Source: a virus
Virus record (IMG/VR): IMGVR_UViG_3300033142_001194
Coordinates: 1 to 64,000 of that record
DNA: 64,000 nucleotides
Strand: one strand, 5' to 3'
Below are positions 13,594-23,267 of the stretch, piece by piece (position 1 is the stretch's first letter; each line of letters begins with the position of its first letter). Under the pieces are notes generated by a model. That model had not been told where the DNA came from, ran no database searches, and saw only the letters and a list, made by a program, of their open reading frames with translations. Made by a program: the position numbers and the translations under genes.

Positions 13594-14718
13594 ATGCCAG
13601 CAATAGAATTCCCATCTAATCCTTTAAGGTTAGATATTCATACAACTTCAGATGGTACACTTTGGACTTGTGAAAATTCAACTACTTCAGGAGATACTTT
13701 TACTTCTTGGAAACCTACATTATTGGTGGATGCTAAAGATGTAGTTAATGTTCCTTCTGGGGATATTACATCAACTAATCAGCAAGATGTTAATAACGAG
13801 TTACAGAATAATTTAGCTACTAGTAGAAATAGTAGAAACTATTTTATTAATGGTGGGTTTGATGTGTGGCAAAGAGGGGAGTCGTTTACTAGTCACACTC
13901 AGGCGTTGACGGTAGATAGGTTTTTAACACAGTGTACATCTATTGAAAAAGTAAATTCAGCTACAGGTAGCAAGTTAAGAATTATAGCAAATGGTTCAAT
14001 TGCTTATAACTCAATTAGACAGCGTATTGAGAATGGGTATAGGTTAGCAGGAAAGACTGTCACATTATCGTTGGACATAGAGACTGTGATACCCTCACAA
14101 AGTAGTATGACAATCACGCATAAGTTTGCAAGCGGTGCATATAATAATGAAAGCGTTAACCTGAATACCACAGGTAGATTCACTCACACGTTTACTGTTC
14201 CAACCGATTCGGTTCTCGGTGATTATTATGAAGTGTCTATACAGTTTTCCACCTCTTTAAGCTCTGGACATGAGCATGTTATAGGTAATGTACAGCTTGA
14301 AGAAGGCTCATACGCTACACCATTTGAAATATTACATTACTCTGAAATCATTGCAATGTGTCAACGGTATACCGTTAAGATAGATGCAGGTTCATACGAG
14401 CTGAATATGTACCGTCCAGTTGCAACTGGAATAGCTGAATCAAGTTCACTGGTTACATTTTCTATCCCATTAACCACTCCAATTAGAGCAGCAAAAAGTG
14501 TTACATTTACGGGAACTGGTTGGTCTGTAGCAGGCTTCTTAAATACGAGTATTACCGCAGAATTAGACGGTATTGCTAATCATAGAGCGTCAACAAACGC
14601 TCTATTAATAGCTGCAAGTACAACAGGCTTAACAGCAGGTGATACTGTATTCATTAAGGTATTAGGTATAAATAGTGGTGGTGCAAAAGGCTACATCTTT
14701 ATTGATGCAGAATTATAA
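13594..14718 (+). CDS. Tail fibre / receptor-binding-like protein, 374 aa
   Basis: An N-terminal module (DIHTTSDGTLWTCENSTTSG) is followed by a carbohydrate-binding-like domain with the hallmark order NYFINGGFDVWQRG (about 85), LTVDRFL, QRIENGYRLAGKTVTLSLDI (about 150), GNVQLEEGSYATPFE and EIIAMCQRYTV (about 255), seen in many phage fibre and tailspike tips. The chosen ATG at 13594 is preferred over an upstream TTG at 13552. From about 13870 onward the DNA is visibly less AT-rich and uses codons (GCG, CTG, ACG) rare in neighbours, which suggests recent exchange of the receptor-binding tip. Confidence 0.7.
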   Translation: MPAIEFPSNPLRLDIHTTSDGTLWTCENSTTSGDTFTSWKPTLLVDAKDVVNVPSGDITSTNQQDVNNELQNNLATSRNSRNYFINGGFDVWQRGESFTSHTQALTVDRFLTQCTSIEKVNSATGSKLRIIANGSIAYNSIRQRIENGYRLAGKTVTLSLDIETVIPSQSSMTITHKFASGAYNNESVNLNTTGRFTHTFTVPTDSVLGDYYEVSIQFSTSLSSGHEHVIGNVQLEEGSYATPFEILHYSEIIAMCQRYTVKIDAGSYELNMYRPVATGIAESSSLVTFSIPLTTPIRAAKSVTFTGTGWSVAGFLNTSITAELDGIANHRASTNALLIAASTTGLTAGDTVFIKVLGINSGGAKGYIFIDAEL

Positions 14719-14742
14719 TTAATAATTTAAAGTGGAATTACA

Positions 14743-14925
14743 ATGTATAAAGAACCCGATAACTCTAGTAATGAGTTTGTGTTAGCAGGTATGCTTATTT
14801 GTTTGGTATTGGTATTTACTAGCTTACTAGGTTGTGCAAGTAATCAGACCTATATCTCTGGTCACGAAGGTAGATCAGGACAGAAAGCAGAAGTTGATAG
14901 TCGTATAGGTACAGTGGAGAAATAA
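14743..14925 (+). CDS. Small lipoprotein, 60 aa
   Basis: A hydrophobic segment ends in the lipobox LLGC (Cys about 31), followed by a short mature part. This suggests lipid attachment and export to the outer membrane. An outer-membrane spanin (Rz1-like) is possible but the mature part is short and not proline-rich. It sits between fibre-type genes rather than in the lysis cassette. Confidence 0.6.
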   Translation: MYKEPDNSSNEFVLAGMLICLVLVFTSLLGCASNQTYISGHEGRSGQKAEVDSRIGTVEK

Positions 14926-14949
14926 CCTTTATAAATGTTAGGAGGTATT

Positions 14950-15297
14950 ATGGCAGATTATCAAAAATATCAAGCAGTACACGATCCAAACAGTGAACTT
15001 GATTATGGTAGAGTTTGGGGAATAAATGATGAAGGTGAGTTAGGGTGGTTACTTGAAAATGAAAATATTGCTACGTCTACTTGGGAAATAGCATCAGATA
15101 GGGAGAAGATTCCTACATTGGTTATGTCCCCTCAAGGAAGTGGTATTTCTTTAAATAGACAAGCTACTTCTATATTTCTTGAAGGAGGTACTTCAGGTGT
15201 TACATATAAATTAACTAATGAAATAACTACTGTTAATTTAGATTCTTCTAATAGAATTGAAAGGAGAACAGGATTAATATTCTGTTGTAATAAATAA
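14950..15297 (+). CDS. Hypothetical virion-associated protein, 115 aa
   Basis: The start at 14950 follows a near-perfect TTAGGAGGTATT site; the in-frame Met at 14935 lies upstream of that site. The sequence is beta-rich (GVTYKLTNEITTVNLDSSN) and ends in a basic/Cys tail. It resembles the short proteins that give rise to capsid-decorating or tail parts, but no family is recognised. Its stop overlaps the next start as TAATG. Confidence 0.55.
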   Translation: MADYQKYQAVHDPNSELDYGRVWGINDEGELGWLLENENIATSTWEIASDREKIPTLVMSPQGSGISLNRQATSIFLEGGTSGVTYKLTNEITTVNLDSSNRIERRTGLIFCCNK

Positions 15298-15761
15298 TGG
15301 CTGATGATGTTTTCTTTGGGATTACTGGGGATGAATCATTATCATACATTGGTTACTACCCTACTCAGTATGAGACATCTATGTATGATTCTATACATAA
15401 GGTGTTACATTCAAAAATACTTACTGCTTTAGCATTACCTATTGAAGATGTTAAGCATTTATTATTATCGGAAGAGCTATTAAGTATTGCTATTGGTTTT
15501 GGTAATACAAGTAATTCTACCCATAACTTATTATCAGGTGAGATTTTAGGTTATATTATACCTGTTGCTGAAACACCTAATAGTGTGCATAAAGTTAAAG
15601 CAGATACTATTTATATGTTTTATACGGGTATACTTGATAACCCAATACATAGGGTAGTAACAGAGAAAGATATACAAGCTCCGGTATTACCTAATTGTAA
15701 TACATACGTATGGACACCTAGAGATAATAGAGTGTTACATTCACCCCGATTAACTTGTTAA
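15297..15761 (+). CDS. Tail-region protein with short repeats, 154 aa
   Basis: A repeated unit of roughly 30 residues can be seen by its conserved (S/T/I)-x-H core: DSIHKVLHSK, NSTHNLLSGE, NSVHKVKADT and NPIHRVVTEK. Repeats of this kind are typical of fibre or decoration proteins. No enzyme motif is seen. It is coupled to the upstream gene by a 1-base overlap. Confidence 0.55.
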   Translation: MADDVFFGITGDESLSYIGYYPTQYETSMYDSIHKVLHSKILTALALPIEDVKHLLLSEELLSIAIGFGNTSNSTHNLLSGEILGYIIPVAETPNSVHKVKADTIYMFYTGILDNPIHRVVTEKDIQAPVLPNCNTYVWTPRDNRVLHSPRLTC

Positions 15762-15776
15762 ATATAGGATACAAAC

Positions 15777-16289
15777 ATGGCTTTAATATTACCTTCAGCA
15801 CCTGCAAACTTTTATGACCCTTCTTTGACTACATTAAAGAATGCTATTGATGCTGTAAATGGAACAACTAAAGGGCAAATTGCCTTAATAACTGCTGTAC
15901 CTGCTGATATTGAAGCAGCATGGTTAGAACTTGGTGTAGCAGGAAATACTACAGGATCAGTTAATAGAGGATCACTTGTAGTAGGACATAAACCTTGTAG
16001 TGGTATTGTAGGACCTGTATTAGGACCTGAAGAAGCTCCTGGAGAGAATGGTTATAAACTTCAGTTTGATGCGAATGAGCTTACCCCTATTTATGTTGAT
16101 GGTTCAGGTACTTCTACTGTGGTTGTTATTGGTGCTGCACTGATTGAAGGTGTTGATACATATGCTGCAGGAACAGATAACCATGTTAAATATATTTTTA
16201 AAGTTAACCCTCTTACAGTAACTGATGGATCATATATTAGTTTACCTGCAGTTGAGTTGATTATTAATTACAGTGAAGTTCTTGTTTAG
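15777..16289 (+). CDS. Hypothetical structural protein, 170 aa
   Basis: The N-terminus LPSAPANFYDPSLTTLKNAI suggests a short helical start, followed by Gly/Val-rich beta structure. It lies directly upstream of the 1078-residue fibre-like gene and may form part of the same appendage. Not recognised beyond that. Confidence 0.5.
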   Translation: MALILPSAPANFYDPSLTTLKNAIDAVNGTTKGQIALITAVPADIEAAWLELGVAGNTTGSVNRGSLVVGHKPCSGIVGPVLGPEEAPGENGYKLQFDANELTPIYVDGSGTSTVVVIGAALIEGVDTYAAGTDNHVKYIFKVNPLTVTDGSYISLPAVELIINYSEVLV

Positions 16290-16297
16290 AGGTTACT

Positions 16298-19200
16298 ATG
16301 TCATTAAATAAAGATAGGGTAAAAGTAACAGGAACTGGCGGAGCTATTAATACTGCTTTTACTTTAAGTAATCCTGTTCTTAGTTTTACATCATTCCCTG
16401 ATGGGGATGTACGTTACTGTGTTTTGTCTTCTACTGGGGTATGGCAAGTAGCACTTGGAACAGTTGCAGGATCTACATTATCAAGAGGTTCAGTAGAATC
16501 AAATAGTGAGGGGACACAAGATCAGTTAGATTTTTCTGGTTTAACAATTCAGATTGCACAGGTTACTTCTGCAGAATACTTAAATGTTATTACAGATAAA
16601 CTTGAAACCATTGAAGAAGGAGCTACAGGAGATTTATCGAGTGCAGAAATTAAAACACTTTATGAAGATAATGCTAATACTAATGAATACTCAGATGGTG
16701 ATAAGGAAAAACTGGAAGGTATAGCTTATGAAGCTACGATAGATCAACAGGCAATTGATGTACCGTATTTTCCTACAGCACCTGATACTTCTGATAATGT
16801 TCAAGCTGCAATAGATAGTGTAAATATTGCTATTAGTGGGCATATTCAAGCTGCTACTACTATCACGTATGATCCAACAGAAGACCCTGTAGGGGACTCT
16901 ACAGACGTTCAGCTTACACTTGTGGATCATGGTAAAGGTATCGAGCAGAGGGTATCCTCTAACTCGGGTATTTTAACTGGTGGCAGATTATCTGCTGGTA
17001 TTGGTTCAACTGTTTTTGAAGTATCTGCAGGAACAGGGATATTTACTGACAGCCATACTAACCCATTAAACACTTCTATTATAGAACAGTCTTGGGATAC
17101 ATTTTCAGGGCATAGTATTGAACCTGAAGCTAGTAGCCTTAGTGTAGTTAATCTAAGTATATTTATATATTCCAGTGGTGGTAATGCAAGTATTGTTAAG
17201 GTAGCAGGAGTACCCTCACTTAGCATGTTTAGAGATCACATTTTTTTAGGTAATGTAAAGATATTAGACGGTGCTATTGTATCTGCTTCTGCAGCTCCTG
17301 CTGTAGCTAAACAAACGGGTACTGATGTATCGGATATTCTAAGAACTGTTTCCACTTTAACAGGTGGTGAACTACTTTCTGTGGAAGGTTCCTTAAGTGT
17401 TTGGATGCGTGGAGGAACCTTATTCTTCCCCGGTGTTAATTGGTTTGGTAATTCTTCCAACCCTAATTTGGTTTCTTTTTCTGCTTCTAGTCCTGATAAC
17501 TCTCCTGCACCAAGAAATCCTATAATATTTTCTTCAATAGATAGGGTAGGTAATTTAATATTTAATAATTCTTTAAGTATTATTCCAGAATCTTATGATA
17601 ATGCAGGAGTTATCACTACTTTACCTAATTCCAAAGCTGTAATTCATAGAATGCATATTCTTGGATGTGGTGAAGGTCAACGTAAGTATGTTTTACAGTA
17701 TGGTCAAAATATTTATGATAGTGCTGAAGAAGCTAAAAATAACCTATTAACCGATGCTATAGTAGAACCTGCTGAAATTGATAGTATGTCTTTTTTAGGG
17801 TATGTATGTATAACAAAAGGTGTAACTTCATTTGATGATGGTACTAAAGCTTGGATAGTATCAGGTGAAGGAGGGCAGGTTACTTCAAGTGCTGTACAAA
17901 CTGGAAACCATGCTTCACTTACTAACTTAACTATTCCAGACCAACACCCTATAGAAGCTATTGGTGATGGTACTGTTGAAGGTCAATTGGTAGCTCAGCT
18001 AGCAAGTAAGACTGAATACAAGGGTGATGCAGTTACAGATGGTTTCTATGATGTAAATTCAATGGTTACTTCTGGAAGTTATTTATCTCAAGTTATTAAT
18101 CCCTTAGGAACCTCAGAACCTCCTGTACCTACATTTATTGGTGATGCGTATAAGGTTTGGGATGGTATTGAAGATTTGGTAGGTGATCCAATATTACCCC
18201 CTGCTTTCACTCAAGTAGCTGGTGGAACTAATGTTATTAGATCCGGTAATTTATATAGAACAGTAACAAGTGCTTTTATACAACAATTACTTGTTATTGC
18301 TCCTGAAGAACCTTCAGCAGATACAAATTTTAAAGCTGTATTAATTGTTGATCCTTATGGTGCTACACCTAAATCAGAAGTATTTCCAAATATTGTTTTA
18401 TCTACTTCTGAATGGACTATTATTAAATCAGGTAATACCTTTGTACCTGCAGGAACAGAATTCTTATTTTATATAGAATCTCATTCAACTGCAGGAAGTG
18501 TATTAACAACATCTGATTATACATATCTTAAAACAGGTAACGGTAATCCAAGTACAGGACAACTTATACGAGATAATGGTGGAACAGTACTTAAGATTTC
18601 TAAGGTAGATAGATTAGGTACGGATAGAAGTGGATTATTAGCTAGTTTAGATATTAATGATACGATACGTGTAACAGTAGATGGTGATGTAAGTGCTTGG
18701 GAACTATTTAATATTCAAGGAGTAGGTACTGATTCAGGTGCTTGGTATGAATTCCCAATTATCATTTCAAATGTTGGTACTGGTAATATTCCTGATAATT
18801 CAGATGTTATTACAAATATTGATAACTATACTGATGGTGATACTAAATATTTAGAAGATGCTAATTATATTACAGGTACTAATGCTGAAGGGCTTATATC
18901 CGGTTACCTTAACATAGGTGGTGTTGACCAAGCTGTAACTCCAAATGCTTATGGTGTAGATGTTAAGATACAAAAATCTAACATGTCTTCAGATTGGAAG
19001 ATACTTGCATCAAGTGCTGCTGGTTCTACTGATACTGGTGGAGGAACTACTTTAATTTCTTGGGGAAATATTCTAGGAACTTTATCAAACCAAAATGACT
19101 TACAAATAGCTTTAAATAATAAAGCTAATGGTCCTATTTTAGGTGGTGCTGTTGATGTTAATACCTCTGTTCCTGTAGGTGCATTGTTTACCGATACTAC

Positions 19201-19534
19201 TTATTCTGTTGGAAATGGTGGATTAACAGAGGTTAATTTTACTTCTGCTAAAGATGGTATTGTTACTGCTGCTAGTGCTCACTTGGATGGTGCTAAGTTT
19301 TATGAAGAACATATACCTCCTATTAATAATGTTGGTAGTGATAATAATAAGGTATTGGTTGCTGGTTCAGTAGTTGGTTCTGCATCTTGGAAAACTTCTC
19401 CTGTATCAACTGTAGTATCTATAACACCTCCTACTTCACCTTATGAAGGTCAGAACTGGTTAAACTCTAATATAGGTTCATTGTATACTTGGTATTCTTT
19501 TGGTTCAGGACAGTGGATATTATCTAATGATTAA
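16298..19534 (+). CDS. Large tail appendage / fibre protein, 1078 aa
   Basis: The N-terminus (VTGTGGAINTAFTLSNPVLS... CVLSSTGVWQVALGTVAGST) looks like a virion-attachment domain, followed by EYSDGDKEKLEGIAYEAT, a helical collar motif common in tail fibres. The rest is beta-rich with low Cys content and repeated short Ser/Gly/Asp-rich blocks, and the C-terminal end has a PTSPYEGQNWLNSN-type tip domain. The place in the late order corresponds to N4 gp65/gp66 (tail sheath/appendage). Confidence 0.7.
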   Translation: MSLNKDRVKVTGTGGAINTAFTLSNPVLSFTSFPDGDVRYCVLSSTGVWQVALGTVAGSTLSRGSVESNSEGTQDQLDFSGLTIQIAQVTSAEYLNVITDKLETIEEGATGDLSSAEIKTLYEDNANTNEYSDGDKEKLEGIAYEATIDQQAIDVPYFPTAPDTSDNVQAAIDSVNIAISGHIQAATTITYDPTEDPVGDSTDVQLTLVDHGKGIEQRVSSNSGILTGGRLSAGIGSTVFEVSAGTGIFTDSHTNPLNTSIIEQSWDTFSGHSIEPEASSLSVVNLSIFIYSSGGNASIVKVAGVPSLSMFRDHIFLGNVKILDGAIVSASAAPAVAKQTGTDVSDILRTVSTLTGGELLSVEGSLSVWMRGGTLFFPGVNWFGNSSNPNLVSFSASSPDNSPAPRNPIIFSSIDRVGNLIFNNSLSIIPESYDNAGVITTLPNSKAVIHRMHILGCGEGQRKYVLQYGQNIYDSAEEAKNNLLTDAIVEPAEIDSMSFLGYVCITKGVTSFDDGTKAWIVSGEGGQVTSSAVQTGNHASLTNLTIPDQHPIEAIGDGTVEGQLVAQLASKTEYKGDAVTDGFYDVNSMVTSGSYLSQVINPLGTSEPPVPTFIGDAYKVWDGIEDLVGDPILPPAFTQVAGGTNVIRSGNLYRTVTSAFIQQLLVIAPEEPSADTNFKAVLIVDPYGATPKSEVFPNIVLSTSEWTIIKSGNTFVPAGTEFLFYIESHSTAGSVLTTSDYTYLKTGNGNPSTGQLIRDNGGTVLKISKVDRLGTDRSGLLASLDINDTIRVTVDGDVSAWELFNIQGVGTDSGAWYEFPIIISNVGTGNIPDNSDVITNIDNYTDGDTKYLEDANYITGTNAEGLISGYLNIGGVDQAVTPNAYGVDVKIQKSNMSSDWKILASSAAGSTDTGGGTTLISWGNILGTLSNQNDLQIALNNKANGPILGGAVDVNTSVPVGALFTDTTYSVGNGGLTEVNFTSAKDGIVTAASAHLDGAKFYEEHIPPINNVGSDNNKVLVAGSVVGSASWKTSPVSTVVSITPPTSPYEGQNWLNSNIGSLYTWYSFGSGQWILSND

Positions 19535-19545
19535 CAGGAATAGAA

Positions 19546-21699
19546 ATGGAAGATGATGTAGGTAAACTTATAACTCCTGAAGATAGATCAATAGAGACTG
19601 ATTGGGTTAATCCTCCTTCAGTTTCTGATCTTAAACAGGACTATACAGATGCTCAATCAGATCAAGACGAGCATACTTCTGATGTAGATACTTGGTTAGA
19701 TAATCTTAATGTAACTGGTAGTGCTGCAATTGAAAAAGTAAAAGGAAGAAGTAACATTGTTCCTAAGCTTATTCGTAAACAAGCTGAATGGAGATATGCA
19801 GCATTATCAGAACCATTCTTATCAACAGATGATCTGTTTAATACAGCACCTGTTACGTATGAAGATAAACAAGCAGCAGTTCAAAATGGATTGGTTTTAA
19901 ATTCTCAGTTTAATAATAAAATAAAGAAGATAGATTTTATTGACGAGTACGTTAGAACTGCTGTAGATGAAGGTACTTCTATTGTAAGAGTAGGTTGGAA
20001 GTATGAGGATGAAATAGTAGAGGTAGAGGTAAATGATTTTACCTTTATACCCTCTAATGACCCTGAGTATGCACAGACAATACAACGTATGCTTAAGATG
20101 GCTCAGGAAGCCCCTGACAAGCTTTTAGAGCTACCTGAAGAGATGCAACAAGCATTACAAATGTCTATGCAAGCTCAACGTCCTATGGTTCCTAAGAAGA
20201 TAGGTACTCATACAGAAGAACATACAAAGATTAAGGCTAATCACCCTACGGTTGAAATATGTGAATATGACAATATTACTATTGATCCATCATGTAATGG
20301 GGATATAGATAAAGCTAGGTTTGTTATATATTCTTTTGAAACAAGTTTATCTGAATTAGAAGAAGATGGTAGATACTCAAATTTAGAAAGTATCAATGTA
20401 TCTTCTGCAAGTGTATTAGCTGCTTCAGATCATATTTCTGATGAAGATACTGCTTTTAGATTTAAAGATAAACCAAGACAAAGAATTGTTGCATATGAGT
20501 ATTGGGGGTATTGGGATATAGATGATACCGGTATTGTTAAACCTATTGCTGCTACATGGGTAGGTGATGTAATGATTAGGTTAGAGGATAATCCTTTTCC
20601 TGATAAATTATTACCTTTTATATCTGTACAATATTTACCTGTTAGAAGATCACTTTATGGTGAACCGGATGGAGCACTGTTAGAGGACAATCAGAAGATT
20701 GTAGGAGCTATTACTCGTGGAATGATAGACATTATGGGTAGAAGTGCTAACGGTCAACAGGGGACTCGTAAGGACGCTTTAGACGTAACTAATTTACGTA
20801 AGTTTGAAGCAGGTAAGGATTATAAATTTAATCCAGATATCGATCCAAGACAAGCATTTCATATGCATACATATCCTGAGATACCTCAAAGTGCTCAGTA
20901 TATGATTAATATGCAGAATCTTGAAGCAGAATCTTTAACAGGTGTTAAAGCTTTTAATCAAGGTATTACAGGAGCTGGTTTAGGTGATACTGCTGCTTCT
21001 GTTAGAGGTGCTTTAGATGCTGCTTCTAAACGTGAGTTAGGTATCTTAAGAAGACTTGCTGAAGGGGTTAGACAGATAGGTAAGAAGATTACTGCTATGA
21101 ATGCTGTATTCTTATCTGAAGAAGAAGTAGTACGTATTACTAATGAAGAATTTGTAACAGTTAGAAGGGATGACTTAGCAGGTGATATTGATATTACTTT
21201 AAGTATCTCAACTGCTGAAGCAGATGAACATAAAGCACAAGAGTTAGCTTTTATGCTACAGACATTAGGTAATTCAGTTGATCCTCAAATGACTTATATG
21301 TTGATGGGTGAGATTGCTACTTTGCGTAAGATGCCTTTATTAGCTAAACAGCTTAAGGAATACAAACCTGAACCAAATCCATTAGAACAGGAAAAAGCAC
21401 AGTTAGAGATAGAACTACTTAAAGCACAAATAGCTAAAGAGTATTCTATTGTAGAAGAGAATAAAGCAGAAGCACAATTGGATTATGCTAAAGCAGGATC
21501 TGAAGGTGTTAAAGCACAGAACACTAAATCTGATACTGATCTTAAAAACTTAGACTTCTTAGAACAACAAGAAGGTGTAACCCATGCAAGAGATGTAGAT
21601 AGAATTACTTCTCAAGCAGAAGCACAAGGTGAGATGAAAGTAACAGATAATGTGTCTAAAGCTATACTAGGTAAACGTAGAGCTAATACATCTATATAA
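19546..21699 (+). CDS. Portal protein (N4 gp59-like)
   Basis: The 717-residue protein has the size and position of the N4 portal. Recognisable stretches are IRKQAEWRYAALSEPFLS (about 75), a wing region with RPMVPKKIGTHTEEH, the clip/stem region RGALDAASKRELGILRRLAEG (about 480) and a long charged helix at the C-terminus (EKAQLEIELLKAQIAKEY). It would form the dodecameric ring through which DNA enters and to which the tail is attached. Confidence 0.82.
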   Translation: MEDDVGKLITPEDRSIETDWVNPPSVSDLKQDYTDAQSDQDEHTSDVDTWLDNLNVTGSAAIEKVKGRSNIVPKLIRKQAEWRYAALSEPFLSTDDLFNTAPVTYEDKQAAVQNGLVLNSQFNNKIKKIDFIDEYVRTAVDEGTSIVRVGWKYEDEIVEVEVNDFTFIPSNDPEYAQTIQRMLKMAQEAPDKLLELPEEMQQALQMSMQAQRPMVPKKIGTHTEEHTKIKANHPTVEICEYDNITIDPSCNGDIDKARFVIYSFETSLSELEEDGRYSNLESINVSSASVLAASDHISDEDTAFRFKDKPRQRIVAYEYWGYWDIDDTGIVKPIAATWVGDVMIRLEDNPFPDKLLPFISVQYLPVRRSLYGEPDGALLEDNQKIVGAITRGMIDIMGRSANGQQGTRKDALDVTNLRKFEAGKDYKFNPDIDPRQAFHMHTYPEIPQSAQYMINMQNLEAESLTGVKAFNQGITGAGLGDTAASVRGALDAASKRELGILRRLAEGVRQIGKKITAMNAVFLSEEEVVRITNEEFVTVRRDDLAGDIDITLSISTAEADEHKAQELAFMLQTLGNSVDPQMTYMLMGEIATLRKMPLLAKQLKEYKPEPNPLEQEKAQLEIELLKAQIAKEYSIVEENKAEAQLDYAKAGSEGVKAQNTKSDTDLKNLDFLEQQEGVTHARDVDRITSQAEAQGEMKVTDNVSKAILGKRRANTSI

Positions 21700-21799
21700 A
21701 GTGTATTAGTCAAATACGATATAGTATAGTAAAGTATCCCCTGCTTAAGTAATACTGCTTAAGCAGTAATTAAATGTAATCTCTAAGAGGACAATACAT

Positions 21800-22138
21800 A
21801 TGAGCAATGATGAACAGATTAAAGAAGTAGAATTATCTATTGATATGGCTAAAGAAGCTATCAATAAAAAGAAAGACTTTGATAAACTTTTACTTTTACC
21901 TGAATTCAACTCAATTATAGAAGATGGATATTTTAAAGTTAAGGCAAGTGAATTAGTATTGTTATTGGCTTCACCGGGTATGCAAGCAGATACACATCAA
22001 AAAGAGTTATTAAAACAGATTAATGCTATTGGTTCATTGAGACAATATTTTCATTCTATTGTAGCTCAAGGTATGCAAGCTGAAAGTGCTTTAGAAGATT
22101 TTGAAGCTACTCAGACAGAACTACTAGAAGAGGTTTAA
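21800..22138 (+). CDS. Small helical head protein, 112 aa
   Basis: Located between portal and the scaffold-like gene, with a site AAGAGGACAATAC before the ATG. The product is nearly all helical and acidic. In N4 a short gene (gp58 position) lies here. A role in head assembly is inferred from location. Upstream there is a palindromic CTGCTTAAGCAG (21758-21769). Confidence 0.55.
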   Translation: MSNDEQIKEVELSIDMAKEAINKKKDFDKLLLLPEFNSIIEDGYFKVKASELVLLLASPGMQADTHQKELLKQINAIGSLRQYFHSIVAQGMQAESALEDFEATQTELLEEV

Positions 22139-22141
22139 ATC

Positions 22142-23257
22142 ATGGCTGATGAAGTTAATGTTTTAAATATGACCGATGAAGAGCTTGCTTCATTTGTACC
22201 TCCTGAAGAGGAAGTACGTGAAGAAGTATCTGAACCAGTTGAGGAAGTATCTGAACCAATAGAAGAAGTACTTGAAGAGGTTACAGAAGAAGTATCTGAA
22301 CCAGTAGAAACAGAACAGGAAGAAGTATCTGAACCAATAACTGAAGAGGTTAAAGATACTACCTTACCTGATACGTATGAAGGTGGTTTAAAGGCTGATA
22401 CAAGCCCCTCACAGGACGATAATAAAGAAGCTATACCAAAGGAAGCAGAGATAGACTATAAGGCTGCTTACGAGGAGTTTATGGCTCCTTTTAAAGCCAA
22501 TGGTAAAGAGATGACTCTTGATAGCATTAAAGATGCTAAAGCACTTATGAGTATGGGTGCTAATTATAATAAGAAGATGCAAACTATTAAGCCTTCTTTG
22601 AAAATTATTAAGATGTTAGAGAATAATGGTTTACTTGATGAAGGTAAACTAAACTACTTGATTGATTTATCCAAAGGTAATAAAGGAGCAATTGATAGAG
22701 TAGTAAAAGAAAGTGGTATTGATCCATTAGATGTAGGTACAGAAGATTCACCGGAATATACGCCTAATACTTACACTGTAAGTGATAACCAAGTAGAACT
22801 AGATGATGTAATCTTAGATATAAAAGATACCCCAACATTTCAGACTACTATGGATGTTATTAGCAATAAGTGGGATGAAGCCAGTAAAGAAATCTTAGTA
22901 AAGAATCCCCAAGTAATTAAAATCATCAATGACCAAGTAGAATCAGGTATATATGAAAAGATTGCTTATGAAGTAGAAAGGGAGAGAATGTTAGGACGAC
23001 TAACAGGAGTCTCTGACTTAGTTGCTTATAGACAGGTAGGAGATGCAATACAAGCAAGAGGAGGTTTTAATACCCAACCTCAAGCAGTACAACTTCCTAC
23101 TGAAAAGCCTAAAGAAGATCCAAAACTTAATGCACAACGTAGAGCTGCAGGCTCATTACACAGTAAGCCAATGAAAGAAAATAATAAACCTGTTATTGAT
23201 ATTTTAAATATGACAGATGAAGAGTTTTCTAAATTGGATATGACTAAATATATTTAA
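22142..23257 (+). CDS. Scaffold-like protein with acidic repeats, 371 aa
   Basis: Directly upstream of major capsid, the usual place of a scaffold. The first 75 residues are built of repeated acidic units (EEVSEPVEEVSEPIEEV), visible in DNA as GAAGAAGTATCTGAACCA repeats. The rest is helical and charged. The heptad LNMTDEE occurs twice: near the N-terminus (VLNMTDEELASF) and near the C-terminus (ILNMTDEEFSKL), which may be two copies of a docking motif. No enzymatic motif. Confidence 0.6.
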   Translation: MADEVNVLNMTDEELASFVPPEEEVREEVSEPVEEVSEPIEEVLEEVTEEVSEPVETEQEEVSEPITEEVKDTTLPDTYEGGLKADTSPSQDDNKEAIPKEAEIDYKAAYEEFMAPFKANGKEMTLDSIKDAKALMSMGANYNKKMQTIKPSLKIIKMLENNGLLDEGKLNYLIDLSKGNKGAIDRVVKESGIDPLDVGTEDSPEYTPNTYTVSDNQVELDDVILDIKDTPTFQTTMDVISNKWDEASKEILVKNPQVIKIINDQVESGIYEKIAYEVERERMLGRLTGVSDLVAYRQVGDAIQARGGFNTQPQAVQLPTEKPKEDPKLNAQRRAAGSLHSKPMKENNKPVIDILNMTDEEFSKLDMTKYI

Positions 23258-23267
23258 AGGAAATATT

